Positions 24,527 to 32,841 of a stretch of 36,356 bases of DNA are shown here, in pieces. The notes below the pieces were generated by a model, which was given only the letters and a program-made list of their open reading frames with translations, was not told the origin of the DNA and did no database searches. The DNA comes from an uncultured Collinsella sp. (GTDB taxonomy: Bacteria; Actinomycetota; Coriobacteriia; Coriobacteriales; Coriobacteriaceae). Within the stretch, counting starts at the first letter, position 1. Each line of letters starts with the position of its first letter. The DNA lies in contig CABRHX010000020.1 of NCBI GenBank assembly GCA_902470805.1, forward strand, positions 1 through 36,356. The letters run 5' to 3'. The position numbers and the translations under genes are program-made.

Positions 24527-26719
24527 CTAATTGTTCAGCATGCGGTCGAAGCTTCCCGAGTCGCCATCCCGATAGTCGGCGGTCATCAGAATCTCCTGTG
24601 GAATGCGTCCGCCCTCGCGCAGCACGTTGCGGAACTGCACGCGCGTGACCATGGGCAGATCCTTGATCGTCGCCGCCAGGTTCTGCGGCACACCCTGGTT
24701 GGCAGCTGCGGGTTCGCACTCTCCGCCGGCCTTCACGCGACGCTTGTGCTCGGCAAGCATGGCGCGATACATACCGGCATGCAGGCGAATCTCTACCACA
24801 TTGGCGTTACGGGTCTGCTCGACAATGCGCGCACCCTCTCGGTCGATGTCGCCCACGTAGTAGACATAGTTAAAGCGATAGCCGATCTCGGCCAGATAAT
24901 CATCCAGTGCGTGCGAAACGCTCGCCTTGCAGCCACCGCCAAAGATCACGCCGCCCACCTTGGTGCCAAAAAGCTTGGCGTGCTTGCGGCCGCGCAGGAG
25001 CTTGACGATTTCGTCATAGGTGTCTAGGTTCTCGACCATAATGAACGGCTTGTCGGCGCCCAGCGTAAAGAAACCCGTAAAGTGCACGGGGCGGTTGGGG
25101 GCGACCTTAATCGCCTGCATGCTGATACCTTTTTCGGTCATACGCCGAATCAGGCGCTCGCCGTGCTTGCCGTCAAAGGCCTTCTCATCGTTAAAAATCT
25201 GGTAGGCGCGCTGGCGACGCGAAGCGACCGGCGTGTCGGCACCGCGATTCTGCTCAATCCAAGCCTGGATGATCGCAATTTCCTCGGCAATCTTGCGGTT
25301 GGACATCTCGTTGTGCTGAGTGCGCTGCGGAGCCTTTTTGCCGTCCTTGCCCTCGACCTTAACAATTTGAGTCTGCTGCTCCTTAATCTTGGAGAGCGCC
25401 ATTGGCGTAGGAACGACCTTGAGCAGCTGCCTGCCCAGGACACGTGCCAGAGCAAACGCCGAAACCTCGCCATGAGCGGGCGGCTCAGGCTGCTGGGCGG
25501 CCGCAACGTTTGCAGTCGGTTTGGGCTGAGCCTGGGATTTGCGCTTGGAATCTGCCTGAGCTTTGCGCTCTTGCTTTGGCGCGGACGAGCTCTTTTGCGA
25601 ACGTTCGGGCTTGTCCCCCTTCGCCGGCTGGCGCTTGGGCTGCTCCGCCGGGGCCTCAGCCTTCGCATCCTTGCTTTGCGTCGCTGCCTTCTCGGCCGCA
25701 GCCTCGGCATTTGAGCCACGACCGCCGCGGTGACGACGGCGGCGGGGCTTGCTCGAGGCGCTCTCCCCCGCCTGCTTATCGGCGGACTGTTGAGCTTTGA
25801 CCTCGGTGCCAGCCGCAGACTGCGACTCGGAAGGCTGCTGCTCGCGAGCCGCCGGCTCAACGGTTTTCTCGGTTTGCTCGGTCTTCTCGGTCTGAGCGGT
25901 CGAAGCCGGCTCGCTCTTCTCCTGACGCCTTACGGGATACGCGCGCCCCGCAAAACCACGTCCGGGACGACACGAACCCGGAGCCTTCTTGGCAGACTCC
26001 TCAACATCGTCTGCAACCTCAGAAGACTCTTCAGCCTCACGCGCGGCATCCTGCTGTGCAGCCTTAAAGTGAGCACCGCGACGGCGCTTGGGCTCTTGGG
26101 CCTCCACGGGCTTTTGCTCCTTCGTGGGCTTCTGCGACTCGGCAGCAGCCTCGGTCTCAACAGTCTCGGCATCCGTCTCACCCTTTTGAGCAACGGCGCG
26201 ACGGAAGCGCTCCTGCTGGGCGCGGCGCTGCGCATCGCGCTTGCCACCCCCGCCAAAACCGCCGCGTCCTGCCTTGGCCGTAAAGGCACGCACGACGTTC
26301 TCATCGAGCAACTCATCGGTATCGACATGCTCACGCGGAGCAACTTCTTCCACAGCAGGCACGTCAGCGGAATCCTCGACGACAAAATCTTCGACGGACT
26401 CGGCAGGCTGCTCCTGGACATCGCGGATCTCGGCATTGATGGTATAGAACGCCGGGCGCCCGTTAATGCCGCTACCCTCGATCTTTGTCACGATATTTGC
26501 CGCGATAAGCTCATCGCGCATCGCCTTGGTGTCACATTCCTTATCGACGGAGCGGAAAATCTGCGCCAGCGCACTCGACTTAATCTTGAGCGCCTTGCGG
26601 CAGAGCAGGTCGTAGGCAACCAGCTTGGCACGCTCGGCAGAAAGCGACGTCTGGCTGCTCAGACGTTCAGCCAGGGCATCGACATTATTTTGGTTATCGG
26701 AATATACCGTCTTGGCCAC
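24527..26719 (-). CDS. Large protein with JetD/DUF2220-like Toprim domain and long disordered middle
   Basis: 730 residues from a GTG at 26719, chosen because GAAAGGGG lies 4 nt upstream; an ATG at 26743 precedes that site. Residues 1-90 look like a winged helix (ALAERLSSQTSLSAERAKLV ... GRPAFYTIN). Residues about 95-425 are low complexity, rich in Ala, Glu, Lys, Gln and Arg, with an RGG-like patch (GRGGFGGGG) and RRRRHRGGRG. The C-terminal 290 residues resemble the Toprim half of Wadjet JetD: FIMVENLDTYDE with Glu563, GGVIFGGGC, and YYVGDIDREGARI with Asp624/Asp626. These acidic residues would bind a metal ion for DNA cleavage. No JetA, B or C genes are adjacent. Function unknown. Confidence 0.82.
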   Translation of the reverse strand: MAKTVYSDNQNNVDALAERLSSQTSLSAERAKLVAYDLLCRKALKIKSSALAQIFRSVDKECDTKAMRDELIAANIVTKIEGSGINGRPAFYTINAEIRDVQEQPAESVEDFVVEDSADVPAVEEVAPREHVDTDELLDENVVRAFTAKAGRGGFGGGGKRDAQRRAQQERFRRAVAQKGETDAETVETEAAAESQKPTKEQKPVEAQEPKRRRGAHFKAAQQDAAREAEESSEVADDVEESAKKAPGSCRPGRGFAGRAYPVRRQEKSEPASTAQTEKTEQTEKTVEPAAREQQPSESQSAAGTEVKAQQSADKQAGESASSKPRRRRHRGGRGSNAEAAAEKAATQSKDAKAEAPAEQPKRQPAKGDKPERSQKSSSAPKQERKAQADSKRKSQAQPKPTANVAAAQQPEPPAHGEVSAFALARVLGRQLLKVVPTPMALSKIKEQQTQIVKVEGKDGKKAPQRTQHNEMSNRKIAEEIAIIQAWIEQNRGADTPVASRRQRAYQIFNDEKAFDGKHGERLIRRMTEKGISMQAIKVAPNRPVHFTGFFTLGADKPFIMVENLDTYDEIVKLLRGRKHAKLFGTKVGGVIFGGGCKASVSHALDDYLAEIGYRFNYVYYVGDIDREGARIVEQTRNANVVEIRLHAGMYRAMLAEHKRRVKAGGECEPAAANQGVPQNLAATIKDLPMVTRVQFRNVLREGGRIPQEILMTADYRDGDSGSFDRMLNN

Positions 26720-26824
26720 GGGGCCCCTTTCATATGTACACATATACGTCTATATGGTACAACGCACGCCCTTATCCACGCAAAACATCTGCGAGAACAC
26801 TCGAGCGTCACCAGCTTTTGCATG

Positions 26825-26864
26825 AAAAAAGGACCGAGCCCGCGAAGTCGCGGACCCGGTCTTT
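26825..26864 (-). terminator. Rho-independent terminator of cstA
   Basis: On the minus strand GACCGGGTCCGCGA pairs across a two-base loop with TCGCGGGCTCGGTC (one internal mismatch), followed by CTTTTTT. Confidence 0.88.
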
Positions 26865-26903
26865 CCGAGTCATATAGATGTGACGTTCAACTCGTCAGGT
26901 CGA

Positions 26904-28793
26904 CTAAGCCTTGGCGGCCTCGGCGTCGGCAGGAGCCTCAGCGGCAGCGGCGCGGCCGTACTCGGCCTTGCCCATCTCGGACCACTCGGGCTCCTCGTCG
27001 GGCATGGAACCGGCCTCCTTGCCGAAGAGCTCCTTGAGGCAGTTGACGGCGACGATGAGGCCCAGGACCATCAGCAGGACGGCGAAGACAAGCTGCAGGC
27101 CCTTGGTGGCGGCGACGGAGACGGCGGCCGTGGTGGCGGTAGCCGGGATGGTACCGAAGAAACCGTAGGCCTGGACGGCGGTCATGCAGCCCATGGCGCT
27201 CTGGACCAGCGAGGTGAAGGTGCAGCAGAGCAGGAAGGCGACGGGCACGTAGAGCATCCAGCCCTTGCGGCCGGTGCACTTACAGAACACGGCGAGGGTG
27301 ATCATGGTCATGCCGCCGAGCAGCTGGTTGGAAGCACCAAAGAGCGGCCAGATGTTGGCATAGCCACCAAAAGCGAGGGCGAGACCGGGAAGCAGGGTAA
27401 CGACCGTGGCGAACCAGGGGTTGCCGAGGACCTTCATGTAGCCGGCCTTGGACTCGATGGCCAGGGCATCGTTGGTCTGGGCAAAGAACTCGGAGAACGA
27501 AGTGCGGGCGATGCGGGCGACGGCGTCGAGCGAGGTCAGGGCCAGAGCGGAGACGTTCATGGTCATAAAGACAGTAGCGAGCGTGCCGTCAACACCGAAG
27601 GCCTGCATACCGCGGGAGATGCCAGCGGCGAAGATCTGGAACGGGGTGGAAGCGACACCGGCGTTGAGGGCGCCGGTACCGGCGGTGTTCATATCGGAGA
27701 ACATGATGCCGGCGACGATGATGGCAAGGATGCCGACGAAGGACTCGACGATCATGGCGCCATAACCGACCTTGACGGCGTCCTGCTCCTTCTCGACCTG
27801 CTTGGAGGAGGTACCAGAAGAAACGAGGCTGTGGAAGCCGGAGAGGGCACCGCAGGCAACGGAAACAAACAGGACCGGGAACATCATGCCAGAAGCGCTG
27901 GAGAAGCCGGTAAAGGCCGGAGCGGTGATGGTGGCCTGGCCGTTAACACCCAGGACGACGATACCGAGGACAGCGCAAACGATCATGACGATCATCATGA
28001 TGGAAGTGAGGTAGTCACGCGGGGTCTTGAGCATCTGGATGGGCATAGCGCCAGCGAAGACCAGGTAGACCATGACGACGGCGAACCACTGGAACTTATC
28101 CAGGTAGACCGGGAACTGCATACCGACGGCAAACATGAGGACCATGAGGACCACGCCGGTGACGAACTCGGTAGCACCGGTGAGGTTGAACTTCTTCTGG
28201 GCCCAACCAAAGGCGATAGCGACGAAGGTGAACAGGATGGAGATGGTACCAGCGCAGCCGGCGGCATAGGACTTGGTGAAGTCGATGGCACCGGTAGCAG
28301 CACCAGAAGCGTCAACGGCCGGGGTGAACATGAACGTCTTGCAGACCATGTCGGTGAAGGCGGCGATGACGATGATGCAGAACAGCCAGCAGAACAGCAG
28401 GAACAGGCGACGGCCGGTCTTGCCGATGTACTTCTCGATGAGCTGAGCCAGGGACTTGCCGTTGTTCTTCATCGAAGCATACAGAGCACCAAAGTCGTGG
28501 ACGGCGCCAAAGAAGATGCCGCCGACGAGGACCCAGAGCACGACGGGCAGCCAGCCAAAGGCCATGGCGACGATCGTACCCGTGACAGGGCCAGCACCGC
28601 AGATCGAGCTGAACTGGTGCGAGAACGCGGTAAAGGCGGAGACGGGTGAGAAGCTCTTGCCGTCCTTCATGCGCTTGGCCGGCGTGAGGGCCTCTTTGTC
28701 AACGCCCCACTTGTTGGCCAGCCAGCGGCCGTAGCCCAGATAGCCGCAGGCGAGCACCGCCGCGGCCACAACCATGAGCAAAACTCCGTTCAT
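26904..28793 (-). CDS. cstA: CstA-family carbon starvation/peptide or pyruvate transporter
   Basis: 629 residues with about 16-18 predicted membrane helices. The N-terminal block is typical of CstA/BtsT: GYLGYGRWLANKWGVD, FSHQFSSICGAGPVTGTIVA, WVLVGGIFFGAVHDFGALY. A later block reads FGASNQLLGGMTMITLA. Family members take up peptides or pyruvate when carbon is scarce. The C-terminus is a soluble acidic/Ala-rich tail. GAGGAGG lies 7 nt before the ATG. The gene stands alone behind a promoter with an overlapping operator and a roughly 240-nt leader ending in an intrinsic terminator, so expression is probably controlled at two levels. Confidence 0.95.
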   Translation of the reverse strand: MNGVLLMVVAAAVLACGYLGYGRWLANKWGVDKEALTPAKRMKDGKSFSPVSAFTAFSHQFSSICGAGPVTGTIVAMAFGWLPVVLWVLVGGIFFGAVHDFGALYASMKNNGKSLAQLIEKYIGKTGRRLFLLFCWLFCIIVIAAFTDMVCKTFMFTPAVDASGAATGAIDFTKSYAAGCAGTISILFTFVAIAFGWAQKKFNLTGATEFVTGVVLMVLMFAVGMQFPVYLDKFQWFAVVMVYLVFAGAMPIQMLKTPRDYLTSIMMIVMIVCAVLGIVVLGVNGQATITAPAFTGFSSASGMMFPVLFVSVACGALSGFHSLVSSGTSSKQVEKEQDAVKVGYGAMIVESFVGILAIIVAGIMFSDMNTAGTGALNAGVASTPFQIFAAGISRGMQAFGVDGTLATVFMTMNVSALALTSLDAVARIARTSFSEFFAQTNDALAIESKAGYMKVLGNPWFATVVTLLPGLALAFGGYANIWPLFGASNQLLGGMTMITLAVFCKCTGRKGWMLYVPVAFLLCCTFTSLVQSAMGCMTAVQAYGFFGTIPATATTAAVSVAATKGLQLVFAVLLMVLGLIVAVNCLKELFGKEAGSMPDEEPEWSEMGKAEYGRAAAAEAPADAEAAKA

Positions 28794-28827
28794 TACATTT
28801 CCTCCTCTAAAAAGAACTTCCTAGACA

Positions 28828-28867
28828 TAAAAAATGAGGGCCGTCGGTTGCGCTCGACGGCCCTCAT
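28828..28867 (-). terminator. Leader terminator upstream of cstA
   Basis: ATGAGGGCCGTCG / CGACGGCCCTCAT, perfect 13-bp stem with an 8-nt loop, followed on the minus strand by TTTTTATG. It lies between the promoter near 29035-29063 and the cstA ribosome site, i.e. where an attenuator would be. Confidence 0.85.
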
Positions 28868-28870
28868 CTT

Positions 28871-29030
28871 CATCAGCCGCCCGTTATCGTACGGGCTAGC
28901 TGTATGTGCTAACCCGCATCAGATAATTACTACGCTGATAATGTTTAGCTGATGCGTGAACATGTCTAAGAAATCCTCTTCAATCATGATGCGAACGATC
29001 CGTGCGTGTTCACATCCCCCAGTGGTTGAA
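28871..29030 (-). promoter_or_regulatory. cstA leader with competing hairpins
   Basis: CTGATGCG-type segments can pair in two ways: 28948-28956 with 28915-28922, or with 28871-28877. GGGCTAGC/GCTAACCC (28893-28915) competes with GCCCGT/ACGGGC (28879-28896). With the terminator that follows, this has the form of an attenuator or riboswitch-type leader. I do not recognise a known riboswitch class. Confidence 0.5.
28919..28987 (-). CDS. Possible leader peptide of cstA (22 codons)
   Basis: An ATG at 28987 opens a 22-codon frame ending TGA, with a hydrophobic end NIISVVII. Its 3' end overlaps the competing hairpins of the leader, as expected for a translation-controlled attenuator. The ribosome site is weak (GGAT, 11 nt upstream), so this may be chance. 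Confidence 0.25.
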   Translation of the reverse strand: MIEEDFLDMFTHQLNIISVVII

Positions 29031-29034
29031 AAGG

Positions 29035-29063
29035 AGTATGAAACTTTAGTTACCTAAAGTCAA
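29035..29063 (-). promoter_or_regulatory. cstA promoter with palindromic operator in the spacer
   Basis: On the minus strand TTGACT (29063-29058), 17 bp, then CATACT (29040-29035): a near-consensus sigma-70-type promoter. The spacer contains ACTTTAG-GTAA-CTAAAGT (29043-29060), perfect 7-bp arms, overlapping the -35 box. A repressor bound there would exclude RNA polymerase; its identity is not evident. Confidence 0.75.
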
Positions 29064-29180
29064 CGCAAATTTGTAATGAATTTTCAACTTTTTTGGATTT
29101 CTCGGTATAAAACGCCACTGACCTCGGACTTTACCCCACGACAGTTTTTGCATGAGAGATGCCCCTGAGAGCCGCGGGAG

Positions 29181-29305
29181 CCGGACGGAGGGGCCGGATA
29201 TAAGGTTTATCGCGAGCTCCGCACGCAAAGAAGGCCACTTAATGTGGCCTTCGTCTTGCGTAGGACTGTAGAGCAGGAAACCTTATATCCGGCCCCTCCG
29301 TCCGG
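29181..29305 (+). repeat. Hairpin element, complete copy B (28-bp perfect arms, 69-nt core)
   Basis: Arms 29181-29208 and 29278-29305 are perfect 28-bp complements (CCGGACGGAGGGGCCGGATA outside, TAAGGTTT inside). The 69-nt core (29209-29277) starts ATCGCGAGCTCCGCACG and ends AGGACTGTAGAGCAGG. The internal hairpin is GAAGGC-CACTTAATGTG-GCCTTC: the stem differs at several positions from copy A (GGAGAG/CTCTCC) with matching changes on both sides, while the 11-nt top is identical. It ends 17 nt beyond the stop codon of the tsaBD fusion. No T-tract on either strand. Confidence 0.92.
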
Positions 29306-29322
29306 GGACCGCACCGTATCAG

Positions 29323-31707
29323 CTACAGCGTCATGTTTGGATCGGCGTCGACGTCGAACGGCGAGATTTCACCTCGGTCGAATTTACGGCGAGCGACCTC
29401 CGCAATCATGGCTGCGTTATCGGTACAGGCAGACAAGGGCGGCACCGTTACGCGAATCCCCTGACGCCCAAGCTTCTTGATCATCATCTCGCGCAGATGC
29501 GGGTTGGCCGAGACGCCGCCACCGATGCAGTATTCCTTGCATCCGGTAGCGTGCAATGCGTTTTTGGCCTTCTTGTACTGCACGTCAAAGACAGCTGCCT
29601 CAAACGAAGCTGCCAGATCGGGCAGGTGAATCGTGCGCCCGGCCTTGGTCTCCTGTTCAATGTAGAGCGTCACAGCGGTTTTAAGGCCCGAAAGCGAGAA
29701 GCGATAGTCTCCTCTGCTGTTAAGCGCACGGGGGAAATCGATCGCCTTGGGGTTGCCCGTCTCGGCCAGCTTGGAAATGATGGGGCCACCGGGATAGCCC
29801 AGACCCAATGCCTTGGCTACCTTGTCGAAGGCCTCGCCCACAGCGTCGTCGAGTGTCTCACCAAGTACCTCGTAGTCGCCCCATGCCTTCACGTGCACGA
29901 GCATGGTGTGCCCGCCCGAGACAAGCGTGAAGATGAACGGCGGCTTGAGGTCGGGCTGCGCTAGCAAGTTGGCAAACAGGTGCCCCTCCAGATGGTTGAC
30001 GCACACGAGCGGCTTGCCGGCAGCGTAGGCAAAGCCTTTGGCGAAGGCGACGCCAACCACGAGCGCGCCCACCAGACCCGGACCCTGTGTCACGCCCACG
30101 GCGGCAAGCTCGCTGGGGGCAATGGCTCCACCCTCAAGACCAAGCGATGCTGCGGCATCCTCGAGCGCCGCATCCACGACACTCACAATCACCTCAACGT
30201 GTTTGCGCGAGGCGATCTCGGGCACCACGCCGCCAAAGCGGGCATGAAAATCAATCTGTGTCGACACCTGGTTGGCCAGCATATTGCCATCCGCATCGAT
30301 AATCGCCACGGCCGTCTCGTCGCAGGAACTCTCGATAGCGAGCACCAGGCGGCGGCGCTCAATTTCGGCGCGCTCCCCCTCGGAGCGCCCAGGCGCAGGC
30401 AGCGGCCATACGCGTTGCTCGGCTGCCGTCGGCTCGGGCGAGGCGTTATCGACCGGAAGTACGAGGGGAAGTGGGGCCGTCATGACGATGGCGTCTTTGC
30501 CGACACCGTAGTAGCCACGACGACGACCCACCTCGGTAAAGCCCAGAGCGGCATAGAGCGCAATCGCGCCCTCGTTGCCGTCCTCGACCTCGAGCGAAGC
30601 CGTGGTGCAGCCGAGCATCTGGGCATCATAGCTCACATGCGACAGCAGCTTGCGGGCAATGCCCTCACGGCGATGTGCCGAGTCGACGGCGACATCCAGA
30701 ATCTGCACATCACCGTCCACGACCATACCGCCGGCAAGGCCCAGCAGCTTGCCGTCGTCGTGTGCCACCCACCAACTGCGCGGCGCAGCGACGTCCTCGC
30801 CCAGTTCGGACAGGAACATGCCCGGCGTCCACGCCTCGTGTCCGGCACCTTCAAAGCAGGCAGCCTCTAGCGCGCTCGCGCCCTCGGCATCCGCCGCGCC
30901 CATGGGACGGAACTGCAGATGACGACCGGCGAGCTCATCGGCAACGCCCGTGATTTCGCTCTGCGCACTCTCGGCAAGACCAAGACGCTTGCGCTCGTTT
31001 TCCTCGGCATCCGAAAGGCGCGTGTAAATCGGCAGGACGCGAGCCGGATCGCCGTCACCCGCAGCGTGCACGAGCAGCAAGCCCTCGCCCGAAGGCCACC
31101 ACAGGTCGCGCTCCACGCAGCGGGCGGTCTCGTCCTCACCCAGCAGCTTGCCATAGCGCACGAGACCGTCACCGGTCAGCTGAACCTGGTCCCAGTCCGC
31201 TGCTCGGCGCCACTCATCGAGCGCCACGGCGGCCTTGACCACGTGTTCGCGCTCAAATTGACGCTCGGGACCCTCATCGCCCAGCATATATAGTGCCGGA
31301 TATACCTCACCGCGCATGGCATCGGCCAAGATACCAAGCTTGCCGCGCACGCCAGCCTTCCACGCCGTCCAAGCGCAAGCGTCGAGCGTCGACACGCCCA
31401 GCAGTGGAACATTGGCACCGCGCGCGAGGCCCTTGGCAGTGGAGATGCCGATGCGCACACCCGTAAACGACCCCGGGCCGCGGCCGACCACGTAGTAACC
31501 AACATCGCTGCGATCCAGACCGGCTTGAGCCAGCACGCCATCAACGGTATTCACGAGCTCAACGTTGGCGTGACGGCGACACATGTGGTCGCCACTCACG
31601 AGCTTCGTCTCGCCCGTCTGCCCATCAATCCAGCTTGCCGCGCAGGCAAGCATGTCGGTCGAGGTATCGAGCGCCACCACCAGCGCGTTGTCGTTATGCA
31701 AGCTCAT
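29323..31707 (-). CDS. TsaB-RimI-TsaD fusion (tRNA threonylcarbamoyladenosine synthesis)
   Basis: 794 residues from the ATG at 31707, which overlaps the end of tsaE by 14 bp. Residues 1-240 are TsaB (ALDTSTDML, VVGRGPGSFTGVRIGISTAK). Residues about 263-410 are a GNAT acetyltransferase of the RimI type (LDVAVDSAHRREGIARKLL, LYAALGFTEVGRRRGYY). After a Pro/Ala linker, residues 453-794 are TsaD (LAIESSCDETAVAI, TQGPGLVGALVVG, metal site NHLEGH, LVSGGHTML, GGGVSANPHLR). TsaB and TsaD with TsaE transfer the threonylcarbamoyl group to A37 of ANN-decoding tRNAs; RimI acetylates protein N-termini such as S18. The three are normally separate but neighbouring genes. Confidence 0.96.
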   Translation of the reverse strand: MSLHNDNALVVALDTSTDMLACAASWIDGQTGETKLVSGDHMCRRHANVELVNTVDGVLAQAGLDRSDVGYYVVGRGPGSFTGVRIGISTAKGLARGANVPLLGVSTLDACAWTAWKAGVRGKLGILADAMRGEVYPALYMLGDEGPERQFEREHVVKAAVALDEWRRAADWDQVQLTGDGLVRYGKLLGEDETARCVERDLWWPSGEGLLLVHAAGDGDPARVLPIYTRLSDAEENERKRLGLAESAQSEITGVADELAGRHLQFRPMGAADAEGASALEAACFEGAGHEAWTPGMFLSELGEDVAAPRSWWVAHDDGKLLGLAGGMVVDGDVQILDVAVDSAHRREGIARKLLSHVSYDAQMLGCTTASLEVEDGNEGAIALYAALGFTEVGRRRGYYGVGKDAIVMTAPLPLVLPVDNASPEPTAAEQRVWPLPAPGRSEGERAEIERRRLVLAIESSCDETAVAIIDADGNMLANQVSTQIDFHARFGGVVPEIASRKHVEVIVSVVDAALEDAAASLGLEGGAIAPSELAAVGVTQGPGLVGALVVGVAFAKGFAYAAGKPLVCVNHLEGHLFANLLAQPDLKPPFIFTLVSGGHTMLVHVKAWGDYEVLGETLDDAVGEAFDKVAKALGLGYPGGPIISKLAETGNPKAIDFPRALNSRGDYRFSLSGLKTAVTLYIEQETKAGRTIHLPDLAASFEAAVFDVQYKKAKNALHATGCKEYCIGGGVSANPHLREMMIKKLGRQGIRVTVPPLSACTDNAAMIAEVARRKFDRGEISPFDVDADPNMTL

Positions 31708-32200
31708 CTTGTACAGCCTTATCAATCAAATGGGAAAGCTCCATTGCGCGGTCACCGTGTGCCTCGAGCGTTATCGTTCGCACATCGCTGTCGCCCTCAT
31801 CACGCTTGAGCGTCACCGAAAGATACTCATCCGTCAGCTCGTCCTGGAATTGTTCGCCCCATTCCAGCAAGCAAGCACCCTCATAGCCCAGCACATCGAA
31901 AATGCCCGTATCCTCGAGCTCGTAGGCATGCTCCAGGCGGTATAGATCAAAGTGAAACAGCGGAATACGACCTTGATCGTGAACGGCCATGAGCGCAAAC
32001 GTAGGGCTCGTAACCATATGCTCATCGCCCAGCCCGCGCGAGACGCCCTTGGTAAAGTGAGTTTTGCCCACTCCCAGGCCACCGGTCAGGATGAGCACAT
32101 CGCCGTCCTCAAGGCACGGTGCAATTAGCTCGCCAAAGTACTCCGTATCGGCAGCGCAAGTCGTTTTGTAAGTACCTACCCCCAGGCGCTCCAGGGACAT
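31694..32200 (-). CDS. tsaE: tRNA threonylcarbamoyladenosine biosynthesis ATPase TsaE
   Basis: 168 residues. P-loop GGLGVGKTHFTKG (40-52), switch TSPTFALM, and HFDLYRLE, the YjeE/TsaE signature. It binds the TsaB-TsaD dimer and uses ATP hydrolysis to reset it after each modification cycle. AGGAG lies 7 nt before the ATG. It overlaps the downstream tsaBD fusion by 14 bp, so its partners are translated from the same message. The preceding uracil-DNA glycosylase gene ends 12 bp upstream. Confidence 0.95.
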   Translation of the reverse strand: MSLERLGVGTYKTTCAADTEYFGELIAPCLEDGDVLILTGGLGVGKTHFTKGVSRGLGDEHMVTSPTFALMAVHDQGRIPLFHFDLYRLEHAYELEDTGIFDVLGYEGACLLEWGEQFQDELTDEYLSVTLKRDEGDSDVRTITLEAHGDRAMELSHLIDKAVQDELA

Positions 32201-32212
32201 ATATGCTCCTTA

Positions 32213-32833
32213 TTATTCCGAGGCGTCCTCTGGTGCGGGATGTCGCTCCAGATAGTCGCCCAGCATCTTAAAGTCTTCCTCCAGCAGCTCCTGCCACGCC
32301 GGATTGCGCAGCGCTGCTGCCGGATGGAACGTGGGCATTACTACAAAATGCCCCATCTGGTGGAACCTGCCGCGCAGCTTAGTAATGCCAATCTCGGTCT
32401 TAAGCACAAAGTGCGTCGCGGGGTTGCCGAGCGTCACGATAATATCGGGCCAGATGCTTCGAATCTGCTCACGCAAAAACGGCGAGCAAGCCAGCACTTC
32501 CTCGGGACGCAGATTGCGGTTTCCCGGCGGGCGGCACTTAAGCACGTTGGCAATGTAGACGTCTTCGCGTTTGAGGCCCGCCAGCGACAAAATGCCGTTG
32601 AGGTCCTCGCCTGCCGCCCCCACAAAGGGCTCGCCCTGCAAATCCTCATTGCGGCCCGGCGCCTCACCAATAAACATCACGCGAGCGCGGGGGTTTCCCA
32701 CGCCAAACACGATATTGTGACGCGACTGGTAGAGCTGGCAGAGGTGACAATCGCCCAGAACGGCCTCAATTTCCTCGAGTGCGACCTCACGTGGTGCCTG
32801 ATGGATATGGCCGGGGATGTGCATGACGCCCAT
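32213..32833 (-). CDS. Uracil-DNA glycosylase, family 4 (iron-sulfur)
   Basis: 206 residues. Removes uracil from DNA arising by cytosine deamination. Four cysteines in the family-4 spacing (29, 32, 100, 116) would hold a [4Fe-4S] cluster. The active-site block is GEAPGRNEDLQGEPFVG (56-72), with VLKCRPPGNRNLRPEE and PTFHPAAALR supplying the uracil-binding and leucine-loop histidine motifs. The ATG at 32833 has GGAG 5 nt upstream and lies 8 bp after the alr stop codon. A start three codons later is possible but has no better site. Confidence 0.94.
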   Translation of the reverse strand: MGVMHIPGHIHQAPREVALEEIEAVLGDCHLCQLYQSRHNIVFGVGNPRARVMFIGEAPGRNEDLQGEPFVGAAGEDLNGILSLAGLKREDVYIANVLKCRPPGNRNLRPEEVLACSPFLREQIRSIWPDIIVTLGNPATHFVLKTEIGITKLRGRFHQMGHFVVMPTFHPAAALRNPAWQELLEEDFKMLGDYLERHPAPEDASE

Positions 32834-32841
32834 AGCGGCTC

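Noticed and set aside
26880..28649. Plus-strand open frame of 589 codons opposite cstA
   Set aside because: Gly/Asp/Glu/His-rich antisense artefact of a membrane-protein gene.
29046..29228. 60-codon minus-strand frame between cstA and the tsaBD fusion
   Set aside because: It runs through the promoter and half of the hairpin element and has no ribosome site.
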